DNA of 38,544 nt from an uncultured Clostridium sp. (GCA_946499885.1 CAMMTN010000016.1:1-38544), one strand, 5' to 3'; positions 8,761 to 17,459 are shown, counted from the stretch's first letter. Program-made: numbers and translations. The notes: generated from the sequence alone by a model not told the origin.

Positions 8761-9126
8761 TTATTGTTCTCCTGGTAAAAAGTAATCTACAACTCCATAA
8801 ACTAAAGCACCGACTATTGCTGCCATCCAAGAAATTGTATATCCAGCTACAAAGTATTGAGTAACATATAAAACTACAGCAGCTAATACAAAACCTACAA
8901 ATCCTTTACCAAATGAACTTGCATGAAGTCCTGTAAATTTTGTTATTAAATAATCTATTGCAGTAAGTACAACAGCAGCTAAGGCTAGAGTCCAAATACT
9001 GTTAATTGAAAAGCCAGGTGTAAAAAATGCTGTTATTGCAAGTACTATTGCAGATGTAACTAATCGACCAATAATTTGCCATACTGTAGATGTATTACTT
9101 CTTGATTGAACTTGATTTTCTTCCAT
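8761..9126 (-). CDS. phage-holin-family (YvlD-like) 4-TM membrane protein
   Basis: The 121-aa protein has a short polar N-terminus and four evenly spaced hydrophobic helices, separated by small loops such as FTPGFSINSIW and GYTISWM. This is the pattern of the 'phage holin superfamily IV' (Mycobacterial 4-TM type) that includes Bacillus YvlD. In chromosomes such genes are not phage lysis genes, and their role is poorly defined, possibly envelope stress. The start ATG is preceded by AGGAGGT. It is a single-gene unit with its own terminator, and is divergent from the DUF421 gene across a 264-base gap. Confidence 0.83.
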   Translation of the reverse strand: MEENQVQSRSNTSTVWQIIGRLVTSAIVLAITAFFTPGFSINSIWTLALAAVVLTAIDYLITKFTGLHASSFGKGFVGFVLAAVVLYVTQYFVAGYTISWMAAIVGALVYGVVDYFLPGEQ

Positions 9127-9191
9127 ATAAACCTCCTAAAAATCTATTTAAACAGATTAAATGTAACATAAAAAGTAATTGGTTATAAATT

Positions 9192-9268
9192 TAATATCAA
9201 AGATTATTTTAAAAAATATATTAATAAAAGAATAAAAATTTTAATAATCAAAATAATCTTTGATATTA
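9192..9268. repeat. 19-bp perfect inverted repeat in divergent intergenic region
   Basis: Bases 9192-9210 are the exact reverse complement of 9250-9268, with a 39-base A/T loop. It lies between the divergent 4-TM gene and DUF421 gene. It has no obvious T-run, so it is a candidate regulatory or repeat structure rather than a terminator. The rest of this 264-base gap is A/T-rich with nothing else recognised. Confidence 0.7.
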
Positions 9269-9390
9269 TTCTTATTATTTGCTAATAAAAAAATTTTATA
9301 CATAAATTTATATTTGTAAAATAAAAAATGCATAATTATTTAATAATAGTAAAGAATAAATAAAAAAATTAAATAAAAAATGGAGGAAAA

Positions 9391-10065
9391 ATGTTAATTA
9401 CATTTATTAGATCAATTCTTTTATACATAATAGTTTTAGTTGTAATGAGATTAATGGGAAAAAGGGAAATAGGACAGCTACAGCCTTTTGAACTTGCAAT
9501 ATCGATAATGATAGCAGACTTAGCATCAACGCCAATGGCAGATGCAGGAATTCCTCTTAGCAATGGGATAATACCAATTTTAGCACTTTTAGTAATGCAT
9601 TTAATAATATCTGTTGTAAATATAAAAAGTTTAAAAGCAAGAGAGATATTATGCGGAAAACCATCAATATTGATATATAAAGGGAGAATAGATGAAAAAA
9701 CATTGAGAAAAGAAAGATTTACTATAAATGAACTAGAGGAAAGATTAAGAGGAAATAATGTAACAAATATAAAAGATGTAGATTATGCAATATTAGAAAC
9801 AAGTGGACAAGTGACAGTAATAAAAAAACAAAATAAACGAGAAGTAACACCTGAAGATTTAGGAATACAACCAGAATATGAAGGAATAACATATGATTTG
9901 GTAGTAGATGGAAAAATAATGTATGAAAATTTAAAAAAATTAAAAAAAGATTATAAATGGTTAAAGAAACATGTGAATAAATTTAAAATAGAACCAGAAC
10001 AAGCTTTGATAGTAACTATTAATGAAAAAGGAGAAATATTTTGTCAAGAGATGTATAATGGGTAA
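9391..10065 (+). CDS. DUF421 (YetF-like) membrane protein
   Basis: The 224-aa protein has three N-terminal TM helices (roughly residues 5-22, 37-55 and 60-80), with RLMGKREIGQLQPFELAISIMIADLAS between the first and second, followed by a soluble C-terminal domain. The KREIGQL-x-PFELA motif is the hallmark of the DUF421/YetF family. Homologues in Bacillus (YetF, YrbG, YcaP) are spore or envelope associated, but the biochemical role is unknown. An ATG follows TGGAGG. The next gene is a DUF4363 protein, a common partner for DUF421 genes in Clostridia, which suggests they act together at the membrane. Confidence 0.9.
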   Translation: MLITFIRSILLYIIVLVVMRLMGKREIGQLQPFELAISIMIADLASTPMADAGIPLSNGIIPILALLVMHLIISVVNIKSLKAREILCGKPSILIYKGRIDEKTLRKERFTINELEERLRGNNVTNIKDVDYAILETSGQVTVIKKQNKREVTPEDLGIQPEYEGITYDLVVDGKIMYENLKKLKKDYKWLKKHVNKFKIEPEQALIVTINEKGEIFCQEMYNG

Positions 10066-10102
10066 TATATAAAAAAAGCATAAAACAGGGAGAAAATTAA
10101 AT

Positions 10103-10492
10103 ATGAAGAAAGAGATGATAGTGTGTATATTTTTAGTAATTTTAATAATTATCGTAAATATATTAACTCAAAACTATACTAAAGAATGTGTTAGCAAAAT
10201 GCATGAAAAATTAAATTTACTTAAGGAAGAAAGTCTATTAAAAGAGAAAAATGAAGAAGAGATTTCAAATAAAATAGATAATGTAGATAAAATTTGGAAT
10301 GAATATCAGGAGAAATTAGCATATTATATAGAGCATGATGAATTAGAAAAGGTAGAAACTCAAATTTATGCAATAAATGGATTTATAGAGATAAAGAATT
10401 ATGAAGAAATAATACCAGAAATAGAAAAATGTATTTTTATTTTAGAACATATAAAAGACAAGAATATGCTGAATATAAAAAATATTTTCTAA
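10103..10492 (+). CDS. DUF4363 family protein
   Basis: The 129-aa protein has one N-terminal TM segment (residues about 5-21, IVCIFLVILIIIVNIL) and a helical extracytoplasmic part rich in Lys and Glu. This length, layout and position directly after a DUF421 gene fit the DUF4363 family, which has no known function. It is 37 bases after the DUF421 stop with a weak GGGAG ribosome-binding site. A membrane-anchored accessory subunit of the DUF421 protein is the simplest inference. Confidence 0.7.
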   Translation: MKKEMIVCIFLVILIIIVNILTQNYTKECVSKMHEKLNLLKEESLLKEKNEEEISNKIDNVDKIWNEYQEKLAYYIEHDELEKVETQIYAINGFIEIKNYEEIIPEIEKCIFILEHIKDKNMLNIKNIF

Positions 10493-10497
10493 AAAAC

Positions 10498-10526
10498 TTG
10501 AAAAGAATATAGATATATGGTAAAAT
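10498..10526 (+). promoter_or_regulatory. sigma-A promoter of secG
   Basis: TTGAAA (10498-10503) and TAAAAT (10521-10526) with a 17-base spacer, starting six bases after the DUF4363 stop. Confidence 0.78.
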
Positions 10527-10562
10527 ATATGACGTTACAAAAAGAGAAAGGATTTGAAATAA

Positions 10563-10814
10563 ATGATAGAGATAATAAGAAATATAGTTTTAGTTATATA
10601 TGTTTTAGTTTGTATAGTATTAATAGTGCTTGCTACAATTCAAGCAAAAGATACAAGTGGAGCATCACAAACAGTTACTGGTGCAGCAGCAAATAATTTC
10701 TATGAAAATAATAAAAGTAGAACGAAAGAAGGAAAATTAAAAAGATTTACAGTAATTTCAGGAGTATTATTTGTTGTACTTGCAATAGCACTTTCAATAT
10801 TATTTGTAATGTAA
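10563..10814 (+). CDS. secG: preprotein translocase subunit SecG
   Basis: This small inner-membrane subunit of the SecYEG channel is 83 aa with two TM helices (about residues 6-26 and 63-82). They flank a polar loop, GAAANNFYENNKSRTKEGKLKRFT, that matches the SecG GNTLFGSRG...KLTRLT pattern loosely. The next gene is rnr, and secG-rnr is a conserved gene pair in Bacillota. It has its own promoter and is followed by a strong terminator, so rnr is probably transcribed separately or by read-through. Confidence 0.92.
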   Translation: MIEIIRNIVLVIYVLVCIVLIVLATIQAKDTSGASQTVTGAAANNFYENNKSRTKEGKLKRFTVISGVLFVVLAIALSILFVM

Positions 10815-10836
10815 TTATTGTAAAAAATAGATAGAG

Positions 10837-10876
10837 AAACATATATAACTTAGGAAAGTTGTATATGTTTTTTTGT
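10837..10876 (+). terminator. secG terminator
   Basis: A hairpin of about 15 bp (10837-10851 with 10856-10870) with a four-base AGGA loop is followed by a run of T (10867-10874). Confidence 0.88.
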
Positions 10877-10933
10877 GTCTAATAGGATAAGCAAATATGT
10901 AAATAAATTTGTTTAATGAAAGAAGGGAAAGAT

Positions 10934-12895
10934 TTGAGTAAAAAAATAGTAAAAAAAGAATTTAGGAAAATACACGAAGTAATGAAACCTAAAAAACGAA
11001 AAAATAATTTAATAAAAGAAATACAAGAAAAAGTAGGTTCAAAAGTTGAATTTACTGAAGAAAGTAAAAAAGCTTTAGAAAGAATAAGTAAAGAGAAAAA
11101 TAAGGAAAATAAGGAAATAAAAAAGTCAAATACTAAAATCAAAGAAGACAGCAAGATATTTGAATTAGAAAAAGATACAATAGTTGGAACATATCAAAAA
11201 AGTAGAAATTTTGGTTTTGTTATTCCAGATGATAAAAAATTAGGCTCAGATATTTTTATTTCCAAAAAAGATGATTTAAAAGCTAAAAACAACCAAAAGG
11301 TAGTAGTTAAAATTACAAAAATGCCTAAAGAAGATAAAAGCGCAGAAGGGAAAATTACAGAGATAATAGGATATATCGACCAAGCAGGCGTTGATATGAT
11401 GTCCTTAATAAAAGAGCATAATTTACCTTATGAATTTCCACAGCAAGTATTAAAGGAAGCAAAAAAGATTAGCCAAGAAGTAGATAAAGAAGATATAAAA
11501 AATAGAAGAGATTTAAGAAATCAAGAAATTTTCACAATAGATGGTGATGATGCAAAAGATTTAGATGATGCTGTAAATGTAGAAAAATTAGATAATGAAA
11601 ATTACATTTTGGGTGTACATATTGCAGATGTTAGCCACTATGTAAAGGAAGGTTCATTTTTGGATAAAGAGGCTATAATTAGAGGAACAAGTGTATATAT
11701 GTTAGATAAAGTTATACCAATGCTTCCAGTAGAACTTTCAAATGGTATATGCAGTTTAAATGCTGGAAAAGATAGATTTGCAATATCTTGCATAATGGAG
11801 ATAAATCAAAAAGGACAAGTTGTATCATCAGATATTTTTAAAAGTGTAATAAATGTAACCGAAAGAATGTCATACAAAAATGTGCAAAAAATATTAGATG
11901 ATTCTGATGCAGAAGTTGTTAAAAGATATAAAAAATATGTAAATCACTTTAAGAAAATGGAAGAACTTGCACATATTTTAAAAAATAGAAGAACAAAGGA
12001 TGGAAGTTTAAACTTAGATATACCAGAGACTAAGGTAATATTAGATGAAAATGGATATGCAATTGATATAACAAAATATGAACTATGTTTTGCAAATGAA
12101 ATAATAGAGCAATTTATGCTAACAGCTAATGAAACAGTTGCAGAAAAGTTTTATTGGCTAGAAGCTCCATTTATATATAGAGTACACGAAGCACCAGATA
12201 TGGAAAAGGTAACAGAATTAAATAAATTTTTATTTAACTTGGGTTACAGAGTAAAATGTGGAAAAGAGGAAGTACATCCAACAGCATTTGCAGATGTTTT
12301 AGAAAAGATAAAAGGAAAGCCAGAAGAAATGGTTATATCTAATTTAGTTCTAAGAACACTAAAAGTTGCAAGATACGAGAGTGAAAATAAAGGGCATTTT
12401 GGAATAGCAAGTAAATATTATTGCCATTTTACTTCACCAATCAGAAGATATCCTGATTTGTTTATACACAGGATTATTTCAAAATACTTAAAACAAGGAT
12501 ATAATTTAAGTGATGAAGAAATAGAAAAATATAGTTCTCAGGCAACAAAATATGCAGAAAGTTCATCAGAAAGAGAGAAGATAGCACAAAAAGTAGAAAG
12601 AGAAAGTGTAGATATAAAAATGGCAGAATATATGGAAAAACACATCGGAGAAGAATATGACGGAATTATTTCGAGTATTATGTCATTTGGAGTATTTGTA
12701 GAATTAGAAAACACAGTAGAAGGATTAATTAGATTTGACAAATTAGGTGACGAATATTTTATGTATGATGAAGATAAAAAAACATTACTCGGAGAAAAGA
12801 CAAAAACAAAGTATCATATAGGAGATAAAATCCACATCAGAGTAATAAGAGCAGACAAACAAACAAGACAAATAGATTTCGAGTTGTCGCGATAG
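10934..12895 (+). CDS. rnr: ribonuclease R
   Basis: RNase R is a processive 3'-5' exoribonuclease. In order the protein has a Lys-rich N-terminus without the usual winged-helix domain, a cold-shock/OB domain (GTYQKSRNFGFVIPDD at 85-100), and the RNB catalytic domain with D203-G-D-D-A-K-D209-L-D211-D212. The RNB domain continues through HFTSPIRRYPDLFIHR, and an S1 domain follows (GIISSIMSFGVFVELENTVEG). It is about 653 aa, shorter than the usual 700 or more because the N-terminal HTH is missing. TTG 10934 follows AGAAGGGAAAG and is preferred over ATG 10916. The last codons (TTG TCG CGA TAG) lie inside a palindromic repeat, so the native C-terminus seems to have been replaced. Confidence 0.93.
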   Translation: MSKKIVKKEFRKIHEVMKPKKRKNNLIKEIQEKVGSKVEFTEESKKALERISKEKNKENKEIKKSNTKIKEDSKIFELEKDTIVGTYQKSRNFGFVIPDDKKLGSDIFISKKDDLKAKNNQKVVVKITKMPKEDKSAEGKITEIIGYIDQAGVDMMSLIKEHNLPYEFPQQVLKEAKKISQEVDKEDIKNRRDLRNQEIFTIDGDDAKDLDDAVNVEKLDNENYILGVHIADVSHYVKEGSFLDKEAIIRGTSVYMLDKVIPMLPVELSNGICSLNAGKDRFAISCIMEINQKGQVVSSDIFKSVINVTERMSYKNVQKILDDSDAEVVKRYKKYVNHFKKMEELAHILKNRRTKDGSLNLDIPETKVILDENGYAIDITKYELCFANEIIEQFMLTANETVAEKFYWLEAPFIYRVHEAPDMEKVTELNKFLFNLGYRVKCGKEEVHPTAFADVLEKIKGKPEEMVISNLVLRTLKVARYESENKGHFGIASKYYCHFTSPIRRYPDLFIHRIISKYLKQGYNLSDEEIEKYSSQATKYAESSSEREKIAQKVERESVDIKMAEYMEKHIGEEYDGIISSIMSFGVFVELENTVEGLIRFDKLGDEYFMYDEDKKTLLGEKTKTKYHIGDKIHIRVIRADKQTRQIDFELSR

Positions 12896-12988
12896 GGACA
12901 GGCCTTTTCGCGACATTTTTTGATTCAAAAAAATTAATATGATATTTAAACTAAAATGTCGCGAAAAGGCCTGTCCCTATCGCGACAA
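12884..12988. repeat. paired REP-like palindromes (36-bp perfect inverted repeat)
   Basis: Bases 12884-12919 are the exact reverse complement of 12953-12988 with a 33-base spacer. Each arm is itself a hairpin: TGTCGCG and CGCGACA flank a conserved loop ATAGGGACAGGCCTTTT. The same loop recurs in an unrelated stem at 24625-24665. The arms supply the stop codons of both rnr (+) and the 51-aa gene (-). A long fold-back like this may also end transcription of both genes. Confidence 0.88.
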
Positions 12989-13132
12989 AACAGGAGCAAT
13001 TAGGCAGAAGGCAGCTAGAATATATAGCAATATTCCAGCTGTTTTATTGTTGTTTTTTGTGTATTCTAGATAGCCGGTAATAGCTGTTTCAAGAAAGGCA
13101 TAAATGGATGCGATTAAAATTACAAGAGTCAT
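12977..13132 (-). CDS. 51-aa two-TM protein, candidate germinant receptor D-type subunit
   Basis: This short gene starts at an ATG overlapping the gerC stop (ATGA), so it is translationally coupled as the fourth gene of the ger operon. The product has two hydrophobic helices (residues about 2-20, TLVILIASIYAFLETAI, and 33-48, AGILLYILAAFCLIAPV) separated by a polar GYLEYTKNNNKT hinge, and ends LSR. Germinant receptor operons in Bacillus and Clostridia sometimes contain a small two-TM D subunit of about 50-80 aa that tunes germination; position and topology fit. The stop codon lies inside the REP-like repeat, so the original C-terminus may have been longer. There is no sequence-level proof of homology. 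Confidence 0.7.
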   Translation of the reverse strand: MTLVILIASIYAFLETAITGYLEYTKNNNKTAGILLYILAAFCLIAPVLSR

Positions 13133-14367
13133 TCTTCTTCCTCCTTTGATGTATTAACTAACAAATAACTTGAACGCAATTCTACATCTACATTAACGTT
13201 AAAAAATGTGTCTTTATAATGATGGTTCCAGTTATATTCTTCTAAATCTGATATATTGTTAAAATATTTTAATGAGTACAAACCGAAATCATCTATGTCT
13301 GCATTGAATTCTTTTGAAGTCTTATACAAATAATTATTCAAGTGATATTTTAAATACTGTTCAGCATAATTTTCAATTTTACTAACAACTTTTTCATCAT
13401 CTAAATTTATATTACCATTTAAAGATTGAATCCTCGCAGTGAGTTTTACATTAGAAGTAATGTATGGGGAGCTGTTTACTAGATATAGTGAATTTTTAGT
13501 ATTATTATCAAGTTCTATATATAAATCAATATAATTTAATTGTTCTATAGGGCTAGGAATTCTAATTTGAGCATTTTCCAATTTGCTAGAAATTATTAAA
13601 TGACAAATTGATTCTAAGCCATTTAATTCTCCTACTAGTTTATCATCATTAAAAACTGCAAGTCCCATGGTTTCCACACTTGTTTCTCCTGAAATAGGAG
13701 TTTGTCCTGCTGTATATGCAGAATTTTCATTAGTTGTCTTTTGTGTATCAGGTGTATTAATAGAACCTAAAATTGCAACAGGATCTGAAATTTTGTCATT
13801 TATAGCATTAAAAAATTCATTGCAAGTTATACTTTCTGTATAACCCGTATATTCGCTTGATGTAGGAGCAATATCATAATATCTGGCAGAAACTTTATCT
13901 AAAAGGGGAGCAGAGTATTTTAAAAAATTTTCAGCATCGCATTTACTAATGATTATGTTAGAATCCGTTCTAAATTGTATATCATTTGCAAGTGTAAATA
14001 AATATTCGCTTATTCCTTTTGCTGCAAGCTCTTCAGAAATAACTAAAACTTTACAATGGGACAAAGTTACTTCTTTTCCCAAATAGCTATTGAAAAGAGA
14101 TATACCAGAATTAATAGAAGGGCATTCTATCGAATTTACTACAGCAGAAGAAGATTGGGAAGAACTACTAGAACCATTCTCGTTAGATTGATGAACAGAA
14201 ATTTGAAGGCTTAGTTTTAGCTTGTTATCTTTTCCAACGTCTAAACCAATAGCCACAACATAAGCTAAATTATCTATTCCTTTTATTCCATAATAACTAG
14301 AACTAGAGACGATTAGTAAAATAGTTAATATTAAAATTGCAAAGAATTTTTGTACTTTATGGTTCAT
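13129..14367 (-). CDS. gerC: GerC-type spore germination protein without lipobox
   Basis: The 412-aa protein matches the C subunit of GerA-family nutrient receptors: a hydrophobic N-terminus, then GIDNLAYVVAIGLDVGKDNKLKLSLQI and a long soluble domain with a C-terminal GerAC fold. Normal GerC proteins are lipoproteins with an LxGCWD lipobox. Here the corresponding stretch reads VSSSSYYGIKGID with no cysteine, so it would be membrane-anchored by an uncleaved signal helix or secreted. The start overlaps the gerB stop by four bases (ATGA), after GGAGGAG. It acts in the spore inner membrane with GerA and GerB. Confidence 0.88.
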   Translation of the reverse strand: MNHKVQKFFAILILTILLIVSSSSYYGIKGIDNLAYVVAIGLDVGKDNKLKLSLQISVHQSNENGSSSSSQSSSAVVNSIECPSINSGISLFNSYLGKEVTLSHCKVLVISEELAAKGISEYLFTLANDIQFRTDSNIIISKCDAENFLKYSAPLLDKVSARYYDIAPTSSEYTGYTESITCNEFFNAINDKISDPVAILGSINTPDTQKTTNENSAYTAGQTPISGETSVETMGLAVFNDDKLVGELNGLESICHLIISSKLENAQIRIPSPIEQLNYIDLYIELDNNTKNSLYLVNSSPYITSNVKLTARIQSLNGNINLDDEKVVSKIENYAEQYLKYHLNNYLYKTSKEFNADIDDFGLYSLKYFNNISDLEEYNWNHHYKDTFFNVNVDVELRSSYLLVNTSKEEEE

Positions 14368-15461
14368 GGGCTCCTCCTATTAAAAAATTTCTTTTTTATA
14401 TTTGCCGATATAAGTAGTAATGTAAAAATTCCAAATACTAATATTAATGTGCCATATTTATAAAAGTAATTTGCTATAGTTTCAAAAGCAAAGATATGGT
14501 TAAGTAGCATTGCAATTACAAAAATAATTGTGCATACAGTTACAGCTAAATGTTTAGCTTCTTTTATATTGGTTAATTTTTTAAATATATTCAAAACAAA
14601 CATAACCGCGATATTTATAAAAGACATAAGTGCCAAAGTCCATATAAATATGAAAATTACCTCAGGTCTTTCCAAAAATGCACTAAGCCTACTGTTTATA
14701 ATTATAAAATACATAGGTGATAGTCTACTTACTGTATAAATATCTGAAAAAGCAAAAACCAGAGTTGTTATTGATAAAATTAAAAATATACCACATATTA
14801 ATACAGACCAAAATGCAACTTTGGAAGTATCCTCTTTTTTATTTAGTAATGGTGAAATAAAAAAGAGAAAGAATAATCCATTAAAAGCAAAAATATTGGA
14901 AGCTCCGGAAAGAAATATTTGGCTGGCTCCATTATAAAATATAGGCATAGAACGCTCTATTTTTAATAAATCTGCTACAAATATAAATGTAAATAAAATA
15001 CTAAATAATGCAATAGGTACAATAATGGTATTTGATTTAATTATGGATTTTTTTCCAATAATATTTGAAACTACTCCAATAAATAAAAATAGAAACATTA
15101 TAAATGAAACAGGGTAATTTTGAAAATATACTAATAGCAAATTTTTAGAAAACATTCTAAGTAAAAATACTGTTTCAAATATAAGATAAAAAATACTTAA
15201 AATTCCAATAATTATCTTTAGTGGTTTTCCTCCCAAATATTCGGAAATATCTATTATATCTAGCCCGATAAAATTTTTTAAAAGTTTTAATATAAGAATT
15301 GTGAATAAAAGAACTAATATAAGGATATATATAGCATTTATGGTTGAAGCGGAGCCAGAACTATTTAAAATCATTTGTGGCAGATTAAGTACAATATGAT
15401 TTATAAATAATACTACAATTAAGCAGATTGCTTCAAAATTTCCTAATTTAGTATAGTTCAT
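14364..15461 (-). CDS. gerB: GerB-type spore germination permease
   Basis: The 365-aa integral membrane protein has about ten TM helices, starting with ICLIVVLFINHIVLNLPQ, and belongs to the amino acid/polyamine transporter-like GerB family (spore_permease). In the receptor the B subunit is thought to bind the nutrient germinant. The start follows AAAGGAGC. It is 224 bases downstream of gerA. That gap is filled by a long inverted-repeat element, whereas gerA and gerB are usually nearly contiguous. It overlaps gerC by four bases. Confidence 0.92.
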   Translation of the reverse strand: MNYTKLGNFEAICLIVVLFINHIVLNLPQMILNSSGSASTINAIYILILVLLFTILILKLLKNFIGLDIIDISEYLGGKPLKIIIGILSIFYLIFETVFLLRMFSKNLLLVYFQNYPVSFIMFLFLFIGVVSNIIGKKSIIKSNTIIVPIALFSILFTFIFVADLLKIERSMPIFYNGASQIFLSGASNIFAFNGLFFLFFISPLLNKKEDTSKVAFWSVLICGIFLILSITTLVFAFSDIYTVSRLSPMYFIIINSRLSAFLERPEVIFIFIWTLALMSFINIAVMFVLNIFKKLTNIKEAKHLAVTVCTIIFVIAMLLNHIFAFETIANYFYKYGTLILVFGIFTLLLISANIKKKFFNRRSP

Positions 15462-15494
15462 TAAAAAATGCTCCTTTCTAAAGTACGTATTTAT

Positions 15495-15656
15495 TTCGAT
15501 ATATATGTATAATATTTAATCTTTTTTGCACCTTGGTGTCGCAACCTACAAAATAATTTTTATATGTAGGTTGCTCCAAGTCACACTCGCAAAATTGTTC
15601 GTTTGGTCGCTTATGCGGTGCTTAAAAAAGCTTAAATATTATACATATATATCGAA
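15495..15656. repeat. 162-bp inverted-repeat element between gerA and gerB
   Basis: The outer arms 15495-15519 and 15632-15656 are exact 25-bp inverted repeats, extended inward by CTTTTTT/AAAAAAG and GCACC/GGTGC. Inside is a hairpin pairing GCAACCTAC with GTAGGTTGC (15541-15549 with 15566-15574). No protein is encoded. The form is that of a small non-autonomous (MITE-like) insertion, placed inside the ger operon. Confidence 0.8.
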
Positions 15657-15685
15657 GAATAAAATACATCTTATAATAACAAGAC

Positions 15686-17392
15686 CTACTGATTTGGATA
15701 TTTCCATTTCATGCTAATGTGTTCTTGTTTTTCAGCTTTTTTTGTATCTAAAAAGTCAGCTCTTTTTTCTCTTTTCCAAGTAGGTGCAGTAAAAATCCCA
15801 TTAAATATTTTTCCTTTAGAAAGTATATATGGGTCTAAATAAGATACACCAAAAGATTGAATTTTAGTTGCAATTAAAAGATGTATAAAAGCACCAACTG
15901 CAATACCTAAAAGTCCTGCAAGATATCCTAAAATAATATAAGCAAATCGGCTTACTCTGCAGTGAAAAGCTAAATAATAGTCAGGAATTGCAAATGATGT
16001 AATACCTGTTATAGCAACAATTATAATTAATATAGGGCTCACAATTCCAGCATCAACAGCAGCCTGACCAATAATTAATGCACCAATTATGCCAAGTGTC
16101 GGACCGATAGGTGTAGGAACTCTAAGACCTGCTTCACGAATTAGTTCAAAAGATAATTCCATAATAATTATTTCAAAGATTATAGAAAATGGGACAGTTG
16201 CTCTTGATGCTACTATTGCAAAAAGAAGTTCTGTAGGAATAAACTCTTGATGAAAACTTGTTATTGCAACATATATACCAGGAAGAAGTAGAGTAATCAT
16301 AAGTGCTGCAATTCTAATAATTTTTAGTAAATTTGCAAATTGGAATTTTATATTATTATCTTCAGGAGATTCTAAAAAGTCTATAAAAGTTGCTGGAACA
16401 ACTAAGGCATAAGGGCTACCATTAACTAAAATTACAATTCTTCCTTCAAGCAAATGTGTTGCTGCTTTGTCTGGTCTTTCTGTTGCTATTACTTGTGGCA
16501 AACTGTACTTACTATTGTCTTCAATTAATTGTTCTAATTGACCAGAAGATATAAGATAATCTATGTTTATATTATTTAACCTATATTTTGCTTCAGCAAC
16601 TAAATCATCATTTGCAATATTTTTCATATAACATAAGGCACATGCTGTATGGCTTAAAGAACCTATTTGCATATTTTCAATAATTAAATTTTCATTATTT
16701 ATAATTCTTCTAATTAAAGTAGTGTTAACACGAATATTTTCAATAAAAGCTTCTTGAGGGCCACGAATTACTACTTCATTTTCAGGTTTTGAAACACTTC
16801 TTAATTTAAAACCCTTTACATCAATATCAAATGCAATATTTAAAGTATCTACGAAAAGAGCACAATTTCCAGAATTAATGCTAGCAAATATATCTTTAAA
16901 TTCGGATTTGACTTTAATATTATTTTGAGGAAGTAAAGAATTTAAAATGTATTCTTTTATATCGAATTTTTTTACTTTTCTTACCGTAATGTTATTTGTT
17001 ACTGCTTCAGATATAATTTGATTTTGGTTTCCATCAAAGGAATTTGCAGTGTTTTTTAACATTAATGGCTTAAGGACATAATTATTTACTAAATCTATAT
17101 TTACCATACCATCAACAAAAAGTAAGAATGCTCTATATTGTTTGTTTCTTGCAGTTAAAGTAAATTCACGAAGAATGATGTCATTATTTATCAAAAGATT
17201 ATATTTTACTTTAATATATTCTGCATTTACATCAATACTTGGAAATATTTCTTTTATATCATCAATATCATCTATTTTTTGAACTACATCTAATTTAGAA
17301 TTAACATCTTCATTAGTGCTTGGCATAGAAAAATGATGGGAAGGTTCTTCTATTGGAAAAAATATTTTTTTAAAAGTATCTGTTAAACTCAT
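15686..17392 (-). CDS. gerA: GerA-type spore germination receptor subunit
   Basis: The 568-aa protein has the layout of GerA/SpoVAF-family A subunits. It has a large hydrophilic N-terminal domain (to about residue 330) with HLLEGRIVILVNGSPYALVVPATF before the membrane domain. About five or six TM helices follow, including LPGIYVAITSFHQEFIPTELLFAIVASRATVPF and REAGLRVPTPIGPTLGIIGALIIGQAAV, both characteristic. The tail is short and charged, ending near EHISMKWKYP. The start follows TGGAGGAATA. It is the first gene of a gerA-gerB-gerC-(small D) operon read leftwards, expected to be expressed in the forespore under sigma-G. Confidence 0.95.
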   Translation of the reverse strand: MSLTDTFKKIFFPIEEPSHHFSMPSTNEDVNSKLDVVQKIDDIDDIKEIFPSIDVNAEYIKVKYNLLINNDIILREFTLTARNKQYRAFLLFVDGMVNIDLVNNYVLKPLMLKNTANSFDGNQNQIISEAVTNNITVRKVKKFDIKEYILNSLLPQNNIKVKSEFKDIFASINSGNCALFVDTLNIAFDIDVKGFKLRSVSKPENEVVIRGPQEAFIENIRVNTTLIRRIINNENLIIENMQIGSLSHTACALCYMKNIANDDLVAEAKYRLNNINIDYLISSGQLEQLIEDNSKYSLPQVIATERPDKAATHLLEGRIVILVNGSPYALVVPATFIDFLESPEDNNIKFQFANLLKIIRIAALMITLLLPGIYVAITSFHQEFIPTELLFAIVASRATVPFSIIFEIIIMELSFELIREAGLRVPTPIGPTLGIIGALIIGQAAVDAGIVSPILIIIVAITGITSFAIPDYYLAFHCRVSRFAYIILGYLAGLLGIAVGAFIHLLIATKIQSFGVSYLDPYILSKGKIFNGIFTAPTWKREKRADFLDTKKAEKQEHISMKWKYPNQ

Positions 17393-17430
17393 TTATTCCT
17401 CCAATCTATTGTTCTTAGTATATATTTTCC

Positions 17431-17459
17431 TAAAATGAAGAAAATATGTACAAAATTCA
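17431..17459 (-). promoter_or_regulatory. possible sigma-G promoter of the ger operon
   Basis: On the - strand TGAATT (17454-17459) is followed after 16 bases by CATTTTA (17431-17437). This loosely matches the sigma-G consensus TGAATA-N17/18-CATACTA and lies about 40 bases before gerA. Confidence 0.35.

Noticed and set aside
8761-9126. Holin-family gene considered as a prophage marker
   Set aside because: No other phage genes nearby, own terminator, and YvlD-type relatives are ordinary chromosomal membrane proteins.
15526-15717. 63-aa open frame on the + strand within the gerA-gerB gap
   Set aside because: It runs through the inverted-repeat element and into antisense gerA; no ribosome-binding site and no recognisable protein.
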